Below are positions 24,695 to 35,180 of a DNA stretch of 64,000 nt, piece by piece. Under the pieces are notes generated by a model. That model did no database searches, had not been told where the DNA came from, and saw nothing but the letters and a program-made list of their open reading frames with translations. Origin of the DNA: Siphonodentalium dalli (lineage: Eukaryota; Mollusca; Scaphopoda; Gadilida; Siphonodentaliidae). Position 1 is the stretch's first letter. Each line of letters begins with the position of its first letter. The stretch covers positions 173,933,692-173,997,691 of the forward strand of contig CP136061.1 of NCBI GenBank assembly GCA_032622095.1, read 5' to 3'. The position numbers and the translations under genes are program-made.

Positions 24695-24726
24695 GTGTGT
24701 GTGTGTGTGTGTGGGAGGGGGGGGTA
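24695..24726. repeat. GT microsatellite plus G run
   Basis: (TG)n for about 18 bases followed by GGGAGGGGGGGG. It lies in the second half of the tandem duplication in family A copy 2. Confidence 0.8.
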
Positions 24727-25115
24727 TTTATATTGTAGCCCCCTCTGATCACCCTTGTACAATAGCTCTACGACTTGATTCCCCTGATAGCTTATTAGGC
24801 CCTATACCGATTATTTCCCGATCATATTAGGAAGCTATTAAATCAATAAGAAAGATAGACCTATAAAACATTAAATCCCGTTAAAAGTCCGGAGTAATCC
24901 CAATATAGAACATTTCCAAACAGCATGCGTGTTGTTTTCCGATACTTTCTTGATAGTTTTCCGATGTATACTTCGAAAAGAAACTAAACTCCGAAAAAAT
25001 CCCGATAGACTTATGTAAATATTCCGATAATTTTCCGATAAACGTGTCATTTCCCGATAACTGTATAAGCTATCGGGATCTATCAGGGAAATAGTAGTTT
25101 TGAGATGACGCCTTA

Positions 25116-25516
25116 AGTATACGATGTATAGTAATGTTTATGATTTTACCGGCCCGACATCCATGACTATATTTCGCAAATTTTCCGGAATGAGGACTGC
25201 ATGCATTCAAATTCCGATAACGTTGGGGTGAATTCCGCAATTATTTCAGCAAATTCCGAAAGAGGAAACTCAAATTCCGATAATGTTATGGTGAATTCCG
25301 CTATTATTTCCGCAAATTCCGAAAACGTCGGGACGTATTCCGAAAAAAAATCCGCAAATGTCATCTTCTTTTCCGAAAAACTTAGCGCTATTTTCCGAAA
25401 TAAGGAATGTAATTTCCAAAAAATTTCCAGAAATAGCTTTCCGCAAAGTGTTCATAACGTCTTTTTTTCTTCGGAAAATGCATTCGGAATTCCGCAAAGA
25501 CTTTAGAGACACTCCC
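25116..25516 (-). mobile_element. Family B element, terminal fragment
   Basis: Reverse-complement match of the left end of the 4.9 kb family B element at 50325-50720. It is packed with AATTCCGAAA/TTTCCGCAAA motifs and a repeated ~70 bp unit (AAATTCCGATAACGTTGGGG). It ends CGCAAAGACTTTAGAGAC plus ACTCCC followed by TTA (25517-25519). It abuts TTA at 25113-25115, the right edge of family A copy 2, which suggests that copy landed inside this element. Confidence 0.8.
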
Positions 25517-25953
25517 TTAATTAACTTTATCACTCTATAAGACAAATCTGTGTTGGGGTGACTTAATAGGTTGAAATCGAATGCTACATCCATGTTAATA
25601 TTGTGTTTGTGTTAGCAAGATGCCCAATAAATCTCATTCCACTTGTGAACTTAATAGTAAGGTGTGAATTGTTGAAAGTTTTGCACTCATGAAAAGGTTG
25701 GTGTAATGATTTATGAAAATAGCTAATCGCTATCGCCAAGGTATGGGTTAAACATCTGCCGATCTGTGACCGGCCTCTTGTTTATGGACTGAGATTTCCC
25801 ATAGTATTCATTCCCCCAACCCCTAGTGGAAACCCTGTTATATTTACAGATATGTATTCACCCTCAGGCCTGAAGTTAAATATGGAATTCTTAGTCACCA
25901 AAGGGCTAAGTTTCTAGACAACTCTTTCAATTATCTTATCTAATCTGTTGCAG

Positions 25954-26132
25954 TCTGCACCCTGTACTGATACAAGGAGATACATCTGTTGGTAAGACCA
26001 GTCTGATATCTTGGTTAGCTCGCGCCTCTGGTAATACGTGTTTGAGAGTGAACAACCACGAGCATACAGATCTCCAGGAGTACATTGGATTCTATGCTGC
26101 TGACGAAAGGGGAAACCTTGTCTTCAAAGAAG
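25954..26132 (+). CDS. MDN1: MDN1 exon with AAA Walker A
   Basis: 179 bases: one base closing a glycine codon, 59 codons, and one base opening the next glycine. It encodes LHPVLIQGDTSVGKTSLISW, in which GDTSVGKT is the Walker A (P-loop) that binds the ATP phosphates, then the midasin signature NNHEHTDLQEYIG and the end NLVFKE. The acceptor is TGTTGCAG, the donor GTGACA. The invariant glycine, lysine and threonine of the P-loop are all present, so this module looks able to bind nucleotide. Only about 435 bases separate the exon from the end of the family B fragment at 25516. Confidence 0.95.
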
Positions 26133-26870
26133 GTGACACGATGTTACTTATTAATGAATTATACTTTATACATATAGATGTGCCAAAACACCTTTCCATA
26201 TGATGGACAGATATAGTGTCATTGTTGCCGCTGCTCCTTGAACACTCTTGAATATGAAAATGCCCTTGGATTTCACCTAACTCCTTGAAAACCCTTGAAT
26301 AATATCCATGTATAAATCCTTTAAATTTTGGAAAACCCTTGAATAGTTGACATTCCATCACAATCGTGGGATTTGAAACGATTATGCAAAGTGATCGGCA
26401 AAATAATTATATGCGATAGAAAATTAGAGTATTTACGATATTCCGTCTTCCTAAATTTAATCTTATGGTTTCGGTTTCATTACTGATTGTTTGCGGCTTT
26501 GTGATTAGGTAAACACATTTGCATAAAAACGTCGCCGAGAATCGAAATGCCGAGATGCATTCGTGTTGTTATCGTATTTTTTGTGCGTATTGTTTATCTT
26601 CTATTTCGCCACGTACGAATATGCATTGTTATATCTAAAGATGTCCAAATTTCCAAATATAGGGATAAATTCCTCAGATGGAGATGACCTCATGCTGGAT
26701 CTATAAAATGGATAATTTTGTATTAATTGGATAGGGAATATATACACTGATAATAACTATTAATATTTTGATTGTTTTATTTTTAATGAAACATTTCTTT
26801 GATAGACCTTGTCTTGAGGTAAAATGACTGCACTGTTCATCACATCGACTGCCAAACCTCACCTGTGTTC
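26133..26870. other. Intron 4 before hAT-type element, nothing recognised
   Basis: AT-rich; a minus-strand frame at 26092-26361 overlaps the exon and has no family resemblance. Confidence 0.4.
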
Positions 26871-27795
26871 TAGGGTCCTGCGAATTGGATATTTTGATCG
26901 AATCGAATATCGAATCGAATTCACGAAATCGAATCGAATATCGAATTGAATATCGAATCGAATCATATATGTGTGTTGCTTCTCAATTAGGCATGTTTTG
27001 TTAACGATTAGACGATTTGTGAAACGTTCTATGAACTACATGCATGAAGTTCCATCACAACTTATGTGGCGATGAACCCTTGTTTGAGATACTATTAACT
27101 TCAATTTATAATTGTCGAGAAAAAACAAACAAATTAAAACGTCCATGCTGCCTTCACAATAATTAATATATTACCACTAAACCGATTATCGGAACTAAAT
27201 TCACGCGAAATTTATATAGTTTGCACTGCCTGAAGCTTTATCATGTTTAAAATAAACATGAATGACTGACGACATTTTGTCCAGTGTAAAAGAAAGATCC
27301 GAAACTGAAAGTCAACTTCAAAAGAAAACACAAAATGCACTTTTCAACACCGGGAACACGTTGTTTACAGTCTCAGCGATATTACATAACGCGGAATCTG
27401 AGACGGATAGACGATGGATAACGCTATCGGTTGCTCAGTCTCATAGCAACCGATAGCTACGCGCGTCGTCGGTCCATCGGCAATCTCTGAGCTTTTGCTA
27501 CCATTTTAAAGCTATAATTCCCATCGTATTTAGTCGTCCTATAGTGGATATAATTATATTTAATAGCATGCGAACATCCGCGATGTAGAATAAGAATTAT
27601 TAGGTGTATATATACATAATTTTCTGGAATTAAATGCCACAAAAACAGCTAAGATCGACATGTGGACTTGTCCGTAAACAGCCTACGTTTCCGTCAAAGT
27701 ATATTCGAAATTTCGAGTTGGCAATTTCGACTCAAATTCGAATCGAATTTGACTATCGAATCTCGAATCGAATATCGAATATTCGCAGGAGCCTA
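26871..27795. mobile_element. 925 bp non-autonomous hAT-type element
   Basis: Ends TAGGGTCCTGCGAAT and, reversed, TAGGCTCCTGCGAAT, with a perfect 8 bp target duplication CTGTGTTC at 26863-26870 and 27796-27803. Subterminal regions are runs of ATCGAATCGAATAT motifs. A hairpin GCTATCGGTTGCT / AGCAACCGATAGC sits at 27423-27457. The reading frame at 27262-27456 has no transposase features. Duplication length and the TAGGG end fit hAT. Confidence 0.9.
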
Positions 27796-27803
27796 CTGTG
27801 TTC

Positions 27804-28335
27804 ATGGTTGTAGCTCAGAATTCAGCCCCCTAATCTATAATGCACAATGTATAATGCACATTGTGAGGGGAAATAGTGGGTCAGAAAGTTGGGACTTATA
27901 GACAGAAATCTATGGTAAATTAAAATATGAGAGGCTGATTACTACTAAACATCGCCAACAAAGCGTGACCCACGATTGTGCAGACAACTGTGCACGTGGT
28001 CCGCGCTACTGATCATGTCTTATTTAGGCACCAAGTGCAGGATTCCTTGCAACCTGTTAATCATCAGTGTCGGTGATTGCTCATCCTGTGGAAAAAGGGG
28101 GCTGAGCTTGGTCTGTGGCTATTTTGTGGCCAATATTATGTCTATGTTGGGGAGGGGAATGAGACCGGCATTGCTGTAGCAGCAGAAACCCTGCTCTACA
28201 CAGTGTTCTGCTTATTTTCAGTTATTTAAATTGTTTAAGTGAAATTACTCATGTTCAATTATTTAACACTTTCAGAATCTTAGTGAAATAATAGTTTTCC
28301 CACAAACTTTATGTACACATTTTGATTATTTTCAG
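27804..28335. other. Intron 4 end, nothing recognised
   Basis: No repeat or gene recognised between the hAT-type element and the Walker B exon. It ends in the exon's pyrimidine-rich acceptor tract. Confidence 0.4.
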
Positions 28336-28427
28336 GTGTTCTTGTTGAGGCAATACGAAAAGGATATTGGATCATACTGGATGAATTGAACTTGGCACCT
28401 TCTGATGTGCTGGAAGCTTTAAACAGG
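28336..28427 (+). CDS. MDN1: MDN1 exon with AAA Walker B
   Basis: 92 bases: GT finishing the glycine codon begun at 26132, then 30 codons reading VLVEAIRKGYWIILDELNLA and PSDVLEALNR. The hydrophobic strand followed by DE (WIILDE) is the Walker B that holds the catalytic magnesium and glutamate. LNLAPSDVLEALNR is one of the most conserved midasin strings. The acceptor is ATTTTCAG. Donor placement at 28427/28428 (GTACGT) leaves AGG as the last codon and joins in phase 0 to LLDD of the next exon. A GTCCGTCC-type repeat fragment starts within about 50 bases of the donor. Confidence 0.96.
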
Positions 28428-28474
28428 GTACGTTTACTAGTGCTGGGACGGTTGTCCGGATATCTGGTTACGCT

Positions 28475-28690
28475 TTTCAAGAATTTTTTTCGCAACATAC
28501 ATATTTTGTCCAAGCTTTTATTCCGACATTTTTCGGTCAATAGGTTTAAGATTAGGGTTATGGTTGTACACCTGCAATGGGAACTGTTATTTTATTATTT
28601 TAACTAAATGTTTACTGACATGTGAAACATCTTAGTATTTTAAAAACAGGGGGGTATCCGTAGTCCCATTGGGACAGTCACAACTCTAGT
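28475..28690 (+). repeat. GTCCGTCC-type repeat, copy 2 (3' part only)
   Basis: From TTTTTTTCGCAACATAC to CCCATTGGGACAGTCACAAC TCTAGTT. It matches 15230-15440 closely, including TTAACTAAATGTTTACTGAC. It is directly followed by an internal part of tandem-core repeat E. Confidence 0.75.
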
Positions 28691-28692
28691 TA

Positions 28693-29165
28693 AATTTGTC
28701 ATGGCTATTGACATTGACATGTAGATGGGAACGAGTTATTTTGGGGTCATTCGGCCAACAAACATGGATGCCAACTGGTGACCATCTTGGATTTCAAAAT
28801 TCAATCCATTAGCACGGTCTACGGGCCGTACTGTTTGCTGATCATCATGAAATTTGTTATTTATGTTAATGTAGATGGGTACGAGTCATTTTGCGGTCAT
28901 TTGGCAAAAAAACATGGCCGCCAGCAGCCATCTTGGATTTCAAACTTCAATCCGTTAGCATGGGCTACAGGCCATACTGTTTGTCTGATCATCATTAAAT
29001 TTGTCGTGGATGACAATATTGACATGTAGATGGGAACGAGTCATTTTGGGGTCATTCGACCTAAAAACATGGCCACCAGCAGCCATCTTGGATTTTACTC
29101 TTTGCATGACTAAATCCTTTGGCGCGGCTACAGGTCGTACCTTCAGTCTGATCATCATTGAAAGT
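28693..29165 (+). repeat. Tandem-core repeat E, partial copy 2
   Basis: About three ~160 bp units with TGACATGTAGATGGGAACGA and AGCAGCCATCTTGGATTTTA; both ends of the full repeat are missing. Confidence 0.8.
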
Positions 29166-30235
29166 TGTCATTTTATATGAACATTCACTGCACTAAACAC
29201 ACATTATTTCTTATCAAAGTTTGTGATGTCATCAAATCAGTATCCCAGAATGAGTTCTAAATATAGAAATGAGAACACGCAGACCACGTCTTACTTTTGA
29301 AGATAAACACACATTATTGATATTAGGTATAAAAGCGTTTCACCATGTTCACTGAAAAAATTGTGACAACTTCATTCAATAGACATCTATGTGATATTGT
29401 TTGGAATCTGTCCATGTGGGTATGTGATCTGTTTATAGTCTCCATGATCCAAATGACAACATGTCCAGGAAACTTGGTATACGATCGTAAATCCTCAGAA
29501 AGTTGGCAACGAACGAGTTAAACAAGATGAAATCAAATAATGACAATTAAACTTTAATATATCTTAGCACATATGGTAAATCCACATCACAAACATGATA
29601 CTTGATGCATACCAGTTAGAAGACCTCATCTATGTGATTCGTACGTAGTCAATGAACATGATATAAATGCACCAGCATCACACAATTGGTGATATGCTTA
29701 TGACACATATATGGACAATGTATTGCATCGCACGTAAACGACCAGACTGTACAGATGAGACATATGCTACGAATTTACATGCGAAATTGTACAACACACA
29801 AACCCATTCAGTATTAACGATGCATCCACATAAAAATAAAATGATATCTGTGAAACAAAGTTCAATATAAACACTGGCTTGTACGCATAGCAAGGGGTGA
29901 TAAAAGTAGATAATAGAATACAGTAAAATCTCTTCAAACTAAACCTATTCACTCACCATTCCAAAACAAATTGTCTGGTCCTGAATTCACGCAAGTGCAT
30001 TCTCAATAAAAATTACCTCTGTGAACTGGAATCTCTCTATTCCGACGGCTTTTCTGGTCCATAAATGAACGAATACATTAATTTTTAACTCTGAAATCTG
30101 AAGGCGGAAAGTGATGCCAATCGAACGCATGTGTAGTAGATTTTACATAATTGATAGGGTTTGATTTATGGTGTACATTCATCTCTGAGCAGTCGTTTTC
30201 ATGACAGCTCATTCATTGTGACAGGTTGATTAAAA
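29166..30235. other. Intronic stretch, nothing recognised
   Basis: No gene, and no repeat shared with the window was noticed. Confidence 0.4.
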
Positions 30236-30710
30236 CAGTATTGGTGACAATACACTACCATCGTGTACTTTTATTTTTACCCATACAATGTATGGTACAC
30301 ATAATGCCGACGTCTGGATCAACCATCCATCGTTTGTCTGTCCATCTGTATGTCTGTCCATCTGGATGTCTGTCCATCTGTCCATCCATCTATCTGTAGA
30401 CACTTGATATCCTTCACCATTACTCAAGTATTTTTATTGGATTCTGTTCAAATTGTATGTGCATGTTTAAGATGACACACCCCTCACCTGTATAGTTTTT
30501 TGTAACGATCGGTTTAGAAATGATTAACACTTTCCATCCATACATGGTCATGTTCTATCCGATGCCATAACTTAAGTATTTTTTGTCCGATTGTGTTCAT
30601 ATTTTATATGTAGGTTTATGATGACACACCCCTCAACTGTATGGTTATTGGTATCGATTGGTTGAACGGTTTAGAAAGTAATTAACCCTGCACACAAATG
30701 CTATCTGATG
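30236..30710 (+). repeat. GTCTGTCCATCT-headed tandem repeat
   Basis: A tract of GTCTGTCCATCTG variants (30335-30400) is followed by two diverged units containing ATGACACACCCCTCA and GGTTTAGAAA.TGATTAA. Confidence 0.6.
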
Positions 30711-30819
30711 CATCTAAGTCAAACAGTTTACTTCTGCTCTGCCTCATATTTCTTACCTAGGTTTTTCTTAGCTAGTTCTTCATCTGTATGGATTTTGGTA
30801 TTGTTTTCCACTCTTGTTT

Positions 30820-31610
30820 TTTAGTCAAGTTTTTTTCCAAAACTCGACTTATAGTTTGATGAGGGACGGTGGGCGGCGGACGGGCGGGCGGGCGGGGCGG
30901 CGTGTTTTGCTTATAACTCAACCGTTTATTGACGGTGTGTGAGTACATATCCATGCTCGTAAACTGCAGACAAAAAAATCAGGTTTGTCCGCACATTTAT
31001 TACAGAGTTATGGCCCTTTGAATTTTCAGCTCGTTAGCGCGATAACTTCAACAAACGTTATCCGATTTGATTGAAATTTGGTATATAGGTGTCTCCCAAG
31101 AATATCTCGGATGAGTTCGAAAACCGGCCTCGTCCGATAAAATTTGATAGAGTTATGGCCCTTAATTAGTCATTTTTCACGAATTTTCAGCTCGTTAGCG
31201 CGATAACTTCAACAAACGTTATCCGATTTGATTGAAATTTGGTATATAGGTGTCTGCCAAGAATATCTCGGATGAGTTCGAAAACCGGCCTCGTCCGATA
31301 AAATTTGATAGAGTTATGGCCCTTAATTAGTCATTTTTCACGAATTTTCAGCTCGTTAGCGCGATAACTTCAACAAACGTTATCCGATTTGATTGAAATT
31401 TGGAATAGACATACTTGCCAAGATTATTCCGGACGAGTTCGAAAACCAGCCTGGCCCGATAAAATTTGATGGAGTTATGGCCCTTAATTAGTCATTTTTC
31501 GATTTTACCTATTAATTAGTCTACCGATACTGATGCACACCAATTGGCGGTAGCCACCGGCGGTAAGCCACCGAAAACGAGACACAGCATCTCTGATGCC
31601 ACCTCTTGTT
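30820..31610 (+). repeat. Tandem-core repeat F, unit about 165 bp
   Basis: The head is AAAACTCGACTTATAGTTTG with a GGCGGGCGGGCGGGGCGG tract. Then three to four units follow, each with CAGCTCGTTAGCGCGATAAC, AACGTTATCCGATTTGATTG and GAGTTATGGCCCTTAATTAG. The end is GATGCCACCTCTTGTTTTT. Consecutive units at 31195-31330 and 31350-31480 are nearly identical. Confidence 0.85.
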
Positions 31611-31963
31611 TTTAATTCATCCCAAAATACAGATCAAGTTCGAATTTGGGTTTGATCCGATATATTTAACAGAGTTATGGCCCTTCATAATTCATGGAAC
31701 TGATAATGAAATTAATACACTGAATGTTAAGAGAAACTCACATTCACACAGCAGTGAATTTTTAGATTCTATATTTAGCTATGGATTGATAGAGTTTATT
31801 AACACAATACATGTTCAGTGTGACCAGCAGCACTTGTTTACAGACATTGCTGTACAGACACTGTATCTTATCTTTAATAGAAAAAAACTAACCCGCCCAT
31901 TCGTAGTTCCATCATATGATGTCATTGAAAATGATTAACCCTCTCCACACATCATATGGTTTT
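31611..31963. other. Intronic stretch, nothing recognised
   Basis: A frame at 31606-31938 begins inside repeat F and has no recognised similarity. Confidence 0.4.
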
Positions 31964-32070
31964 AATGCTTTTTAACTCACCTGAGATGAAATCTCCGGTG
32001 GAGCTATAGTCATCACTTCTCGTCCACCGTCCGTCCATCCATCCATCCATCCATCCATCTGTCCATCGAC
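31964..32070 (+). repeat. Repeat G, left part, split by LINE 1
   Basis: TTTAACTCACCTGAGATGAA, then GGTGGAGCTATAGTCATCAC and a CCATCCATCCAT tract. The natural continuation (AATTCTTTGAACATCTTCTC and GGGTTCATATTTGGT units) is found only after the LINE, at 43823. Confidence 0.7.
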
Positions 32071-32079
32071 GCTATAGAG

Positions 32080-32433
32080 TTCAACAAAAAGGAGGTTGAC
32101 GCCAGATTTGAAAGGGTCGAGGAAGATCGTGAGCTTATCAAAGAAGAGATCGAACACTACAGAAGTGAAAACTCTCAGATGGAAGACGAAATAAACAATT
32201 TAAAATCAAGAGTGAACAATGGTGAACAATATTCAATTAAAGTAAACATCAGAATCCTAGGCTTCAAGGCGATGGAAGACGAAAACTTGACCGACCGGAT
32301 TTGCGAAGTTGTAAATGAGAAGTGTGAAGTTACAATAACTCCAAACGACATATTGGCGGCACACCGGCTACCTTCGAATAAAATGGACACCCCGAAACCG
32401 TGCATCGTGAAATTCGTAAGAGGAGAAGTCCGG
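32080..32433 (+). pseudogene. LINE 1 ORF1, first part
   Basis: Codons from about 32080 encode a charged helical stretch (FNKKEVDARFERVEEDRELI and MEDEINNLKSRVNN) typical of the ORF1 coiled coil that trimerises the RNA-binding protein of L1-like LINEs. NIRILGF and ILAAHRLP then mark the RRM-like RNA-binding core, which is followed by CIVKFVRGEVR. ORF1p binds the element's RNA as part of its ribonucleoprotein. The start codon is lost by 5' truncation. The frame stops making sense at 32434, where the foldback element enters, and resumes in frame at 38774. Confidence 0.8.
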
Positions 32434-32465
32434 TGTAACAGTTTATCTCCCCCTGGGTATTTCCC

Positions 32466-32471
32466 AACAAG

Positions 32472-32504
<33 letters not shown>

Positions 32505-32520
32505 TGGGTATCTTCCCCCC
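32466..32520. repeat. Poly-C tract in foldback terminus
   Basis: About 38 C in a row between two CTGGGTAT motifs. Similar C or G runs recur near 35427-35445, 35568-35580, 35701-35755, 38503-38520 and 38690-38708, all in the arms of the same element. Confidence 0.9.
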
Positions 32521-32550
32521 CACTCATATTTATTTTTTTTCCTCGCTTAT

Positions 32551-35180
32551 TAGCTCAACTTACTTTTGTAAGTTTGAGCTATTGCCATGGCGTCCGTCGT
32601 CCGTGTGTCCGTGTGTCCGTGTGTCCGTCAACAATTTCCTTTGGCGCGGGCTACAGGTCGTACATTTGGTTTGATCTTTATGATATTTTGCATGAATGTT
32701 GAAATTGACATGTAGATGGGAACGAGTCATTTTGGGGTCATTCGGCCAAAAAACATGGCCGCTGGTGGCCATCTTGGATTTCAAAATTCAATCCATTGGC
32801 GCGGGCTACAGGTTGTACTGTTCGTTTGATCATCATGAAATTTGTCATGGATGTTAATATTGACATGTAGATGGGAACGAGTCATTTTGGGGTCGTTCGG
32901 CCCAAAAAACATGGCCGCCAGCAGCCATCTTGGATTTTACTCTTTGCATGACTAAATCCTTTGGCGCGGGCTACAGGTCGTACCTTTGGTCTGATCTTTA
33001 TGAAATTTGTCATGAATGTTGACATTGACATGTAGATGGGAACGAGTCATTTTTTTTGGGGTCATTCGGCCAAAAAACATGGCCGCTGGTGGCCATTTTG
33101 GATTTCAAAATTCAATCCATTGGTGCGGGCTACAGGTCGTACTGTTCGTCTGATCATTATGAAATTTGTCATGGATGTTAATATTGACATGTAGATGGGA
33201 ACGAGTCATTTTGGGGTCGTTCGGACCAAAAAACATGGCCGCTGGCAGCCATCTTGGATTTTACTCTTTGCATGACTAAATCCTTTGGCGCAGGCTACAG
33301 GTCGTAGTTTTGATCAGAACGTCATGAAATTTGTCATGGATGTTTAATAACAATGACATGTAGATGGGAACGAGTGATTTTGGGGTTGTTCGGCCCAAAA
33401 AACATGGCCGCCAGCAGCCATCATGGATTTTACTCTTTGCATGACTAAATCCTTTGGCGCGGGCTACAGGTCGTACCTATGATCTGATCTTTATGAATTT
33501 TGTCATGTAGATGGGAACGAGTCATTTTGGGGTCATTCGGCCAAAAAACATGGCCGCTGGTGGCCATTTTGGATTTCAAAATTCAATCCATTGGCGCTGG
33601 CTACAGGTCGTTCTGTTCGTCTGATCATCATGAAATTTGTCATGGATGTTAACAATGACATGTAGATGGGAACGAGTCATTTTGGGGTCATACAGCCAAA
33701 AAACATGGCCGCTGGCAGCCATCTTGGATTTTACTCTTTGCATGACTAAATCCTTTGGCGCAGGCTACAGGTCGTAGTTTTGATCAGAACTTTATGAATT
33801 TTGTCATGAATGTTGACATTGACATGTAGATGGGAACGAGTCATTTTGGGGTCATTCAGTCAAAAAACATGGCCGCTGGTGGCCATTTTGGATTTCAAAA
33901 TTCAATCCATTGGCGCGGGCTACAGGTCGTGCTGTTCGTCTGATCATCATGAAATTTGTCATGGATGTTAATATTGACATGTAGATGGGAACGAGTGATT
34001 TTGGGGTCGTTCAGCCAAAAAACATGGTCGCCAGCAGCCATCTTGGATTTTACTCTTTGCATGACTAAATTCTTTGGCACGGGCTACAGGTCGTACCTTT
34101 GGTCTGACCTTTATGAAATTTGTCATGAATATTGATATTGACATGTATATGGGAACGAGTCATTTTGGGGTCACATACAGCCAAAAAACATGGCCGCTGG
34201 CAGCCATCTTGGATTTTACTCTTTGCATGACTAAATCCTTTGGCGCAGGCTACAGGTCGTAGTTTTGATCAGAACTTCATGAAATTTGTCATGGATGTTA
34301 ACAATGACATGTAGATGGGAACGAGTGATTTTGGGGTCGTTCGGCCAAAAAACATGGCCGCCAGCAGCCATCTTGGATTTTACTCTTTCAATGACTAAAT
34401 CCTTTGGCGCGGGTTGCAGGTCGTACCTTTGGTCTGACCTTTATGAAATTTGTCATGAATATTGATATTGACATGTATATGGGAACGAGTCATATTGGGG
34501 TCATACGGCCAAAAAACATGGCCGCTGGCAGCCATCTTGGATTTCAAAATTCAATCCATTGGCATGGGCTACAGGTCGTACTGTTTGTCTGATCATCATG
34601 ATATTTATCATGGATGTTAATATTAATATGTAGATGGGAACGAGTCATTTTGGGGTCGTTTGGCTAAAAAACATGTCCGCCAGCAGCCATATTGGATTTT
34701 AATCTTTGCATGAATAAATCCTTTGGTGCGGGCTACAGGTCGTAGCTTTGGTCGGAACTTCATGAAATTTGTCATGTATGTTAACAATGACATGTAGATG
34801 GGAAACGAGTCATTTTGGGGTCGTTCAGCCAAAAAACATGGCCGCCAGCAGCCATCTTGGATTTTACTCTTTGCATGACTAAATCCATTGGCACAGGCTA
34901 CAGGTCATACCTTTGATCAGATCATTATGAGATTTGTAAAGGCTGTAGATGGCCATTTTAGAATTTACTCTTTGCATCAATAAATCGTTTGGCACACCAT
35001 AATCACCACATCCCTGATACGATCATTATGAAACCTGTTATGAATGTTGATATTGACATGTACATCTAGTCTTACTTAGACATTTCAATTAGCACTTTTC
35101 CTATTCCTCCATTTACTGTCGACCATTAAATTATTCCCCTACCTAAGTTGAGCTACAGTGTCATTGACACTTTCATTTTA
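32551..35180 (+). repeat. Tandem-core repeat E, longest copy
   Basis: The left end TAGCTCAACTTA...TAAGTTTGAGCTA is itself a hairpin. The right end is TAAGTTGAGCTACAGTGTCA with the small hairpin AGTGTCATTGACACT. In between are about 15 units of ~160 bp in which two types alternate: one with TTTTACTCTTTGCATGACTA, the other with TTTCAAAATTCAATCCATTGG (21 bases; core TTCAATCCATTGG). Unit order is broken near 33480 and 34400. It lies in the left arm of the foldback element. Confidence 0.9.

Larger units (their letters stand above)
22230..25112 (+). mobile_element. Family A element, damaged copy 2
   Basis: 22230-22510 matches 48530-48770 of the 11.5 kb element (CACCTTGACCTTGATGATGC, AATGCAGCCTATAATTAGTA). 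24820-25112 matches its right end (ATAAAACATTAAATCCCG, ACTCCGAAAAAATCCCGATA) and finishes TAGTTTTGAGATGACGCC followed by TTA. The block with GACCCCAATTCCTGGAATCG occurs twice (23640 and 24415), a local tandem duplication. A hAT-type element interrupts it at 22713. The left terminus is missing. Confidence 0.75.

Noticed and set aside
30985-31500. Regular repeats that might suggest a CRISPR-like array (also 6051-6510)
   Set aside because: Units are contiguous tandem copies without unique spacers in animal intron DNA.
32330-32553. Frames with polyglycine or polyproline runs near the poly-C tract, and likewise at 38608-38825
   Set aside because: They are translations of homopolymers in the termini of the foldback element.
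32560-34832. Open frames such as those starting MARATGRTFGLTFMKFV and MPKNLVMQRVKS on both strands
   Set aside because: They repeat with each ~160 bp unit of tandem-core repeat E and are by-products of the repeat.
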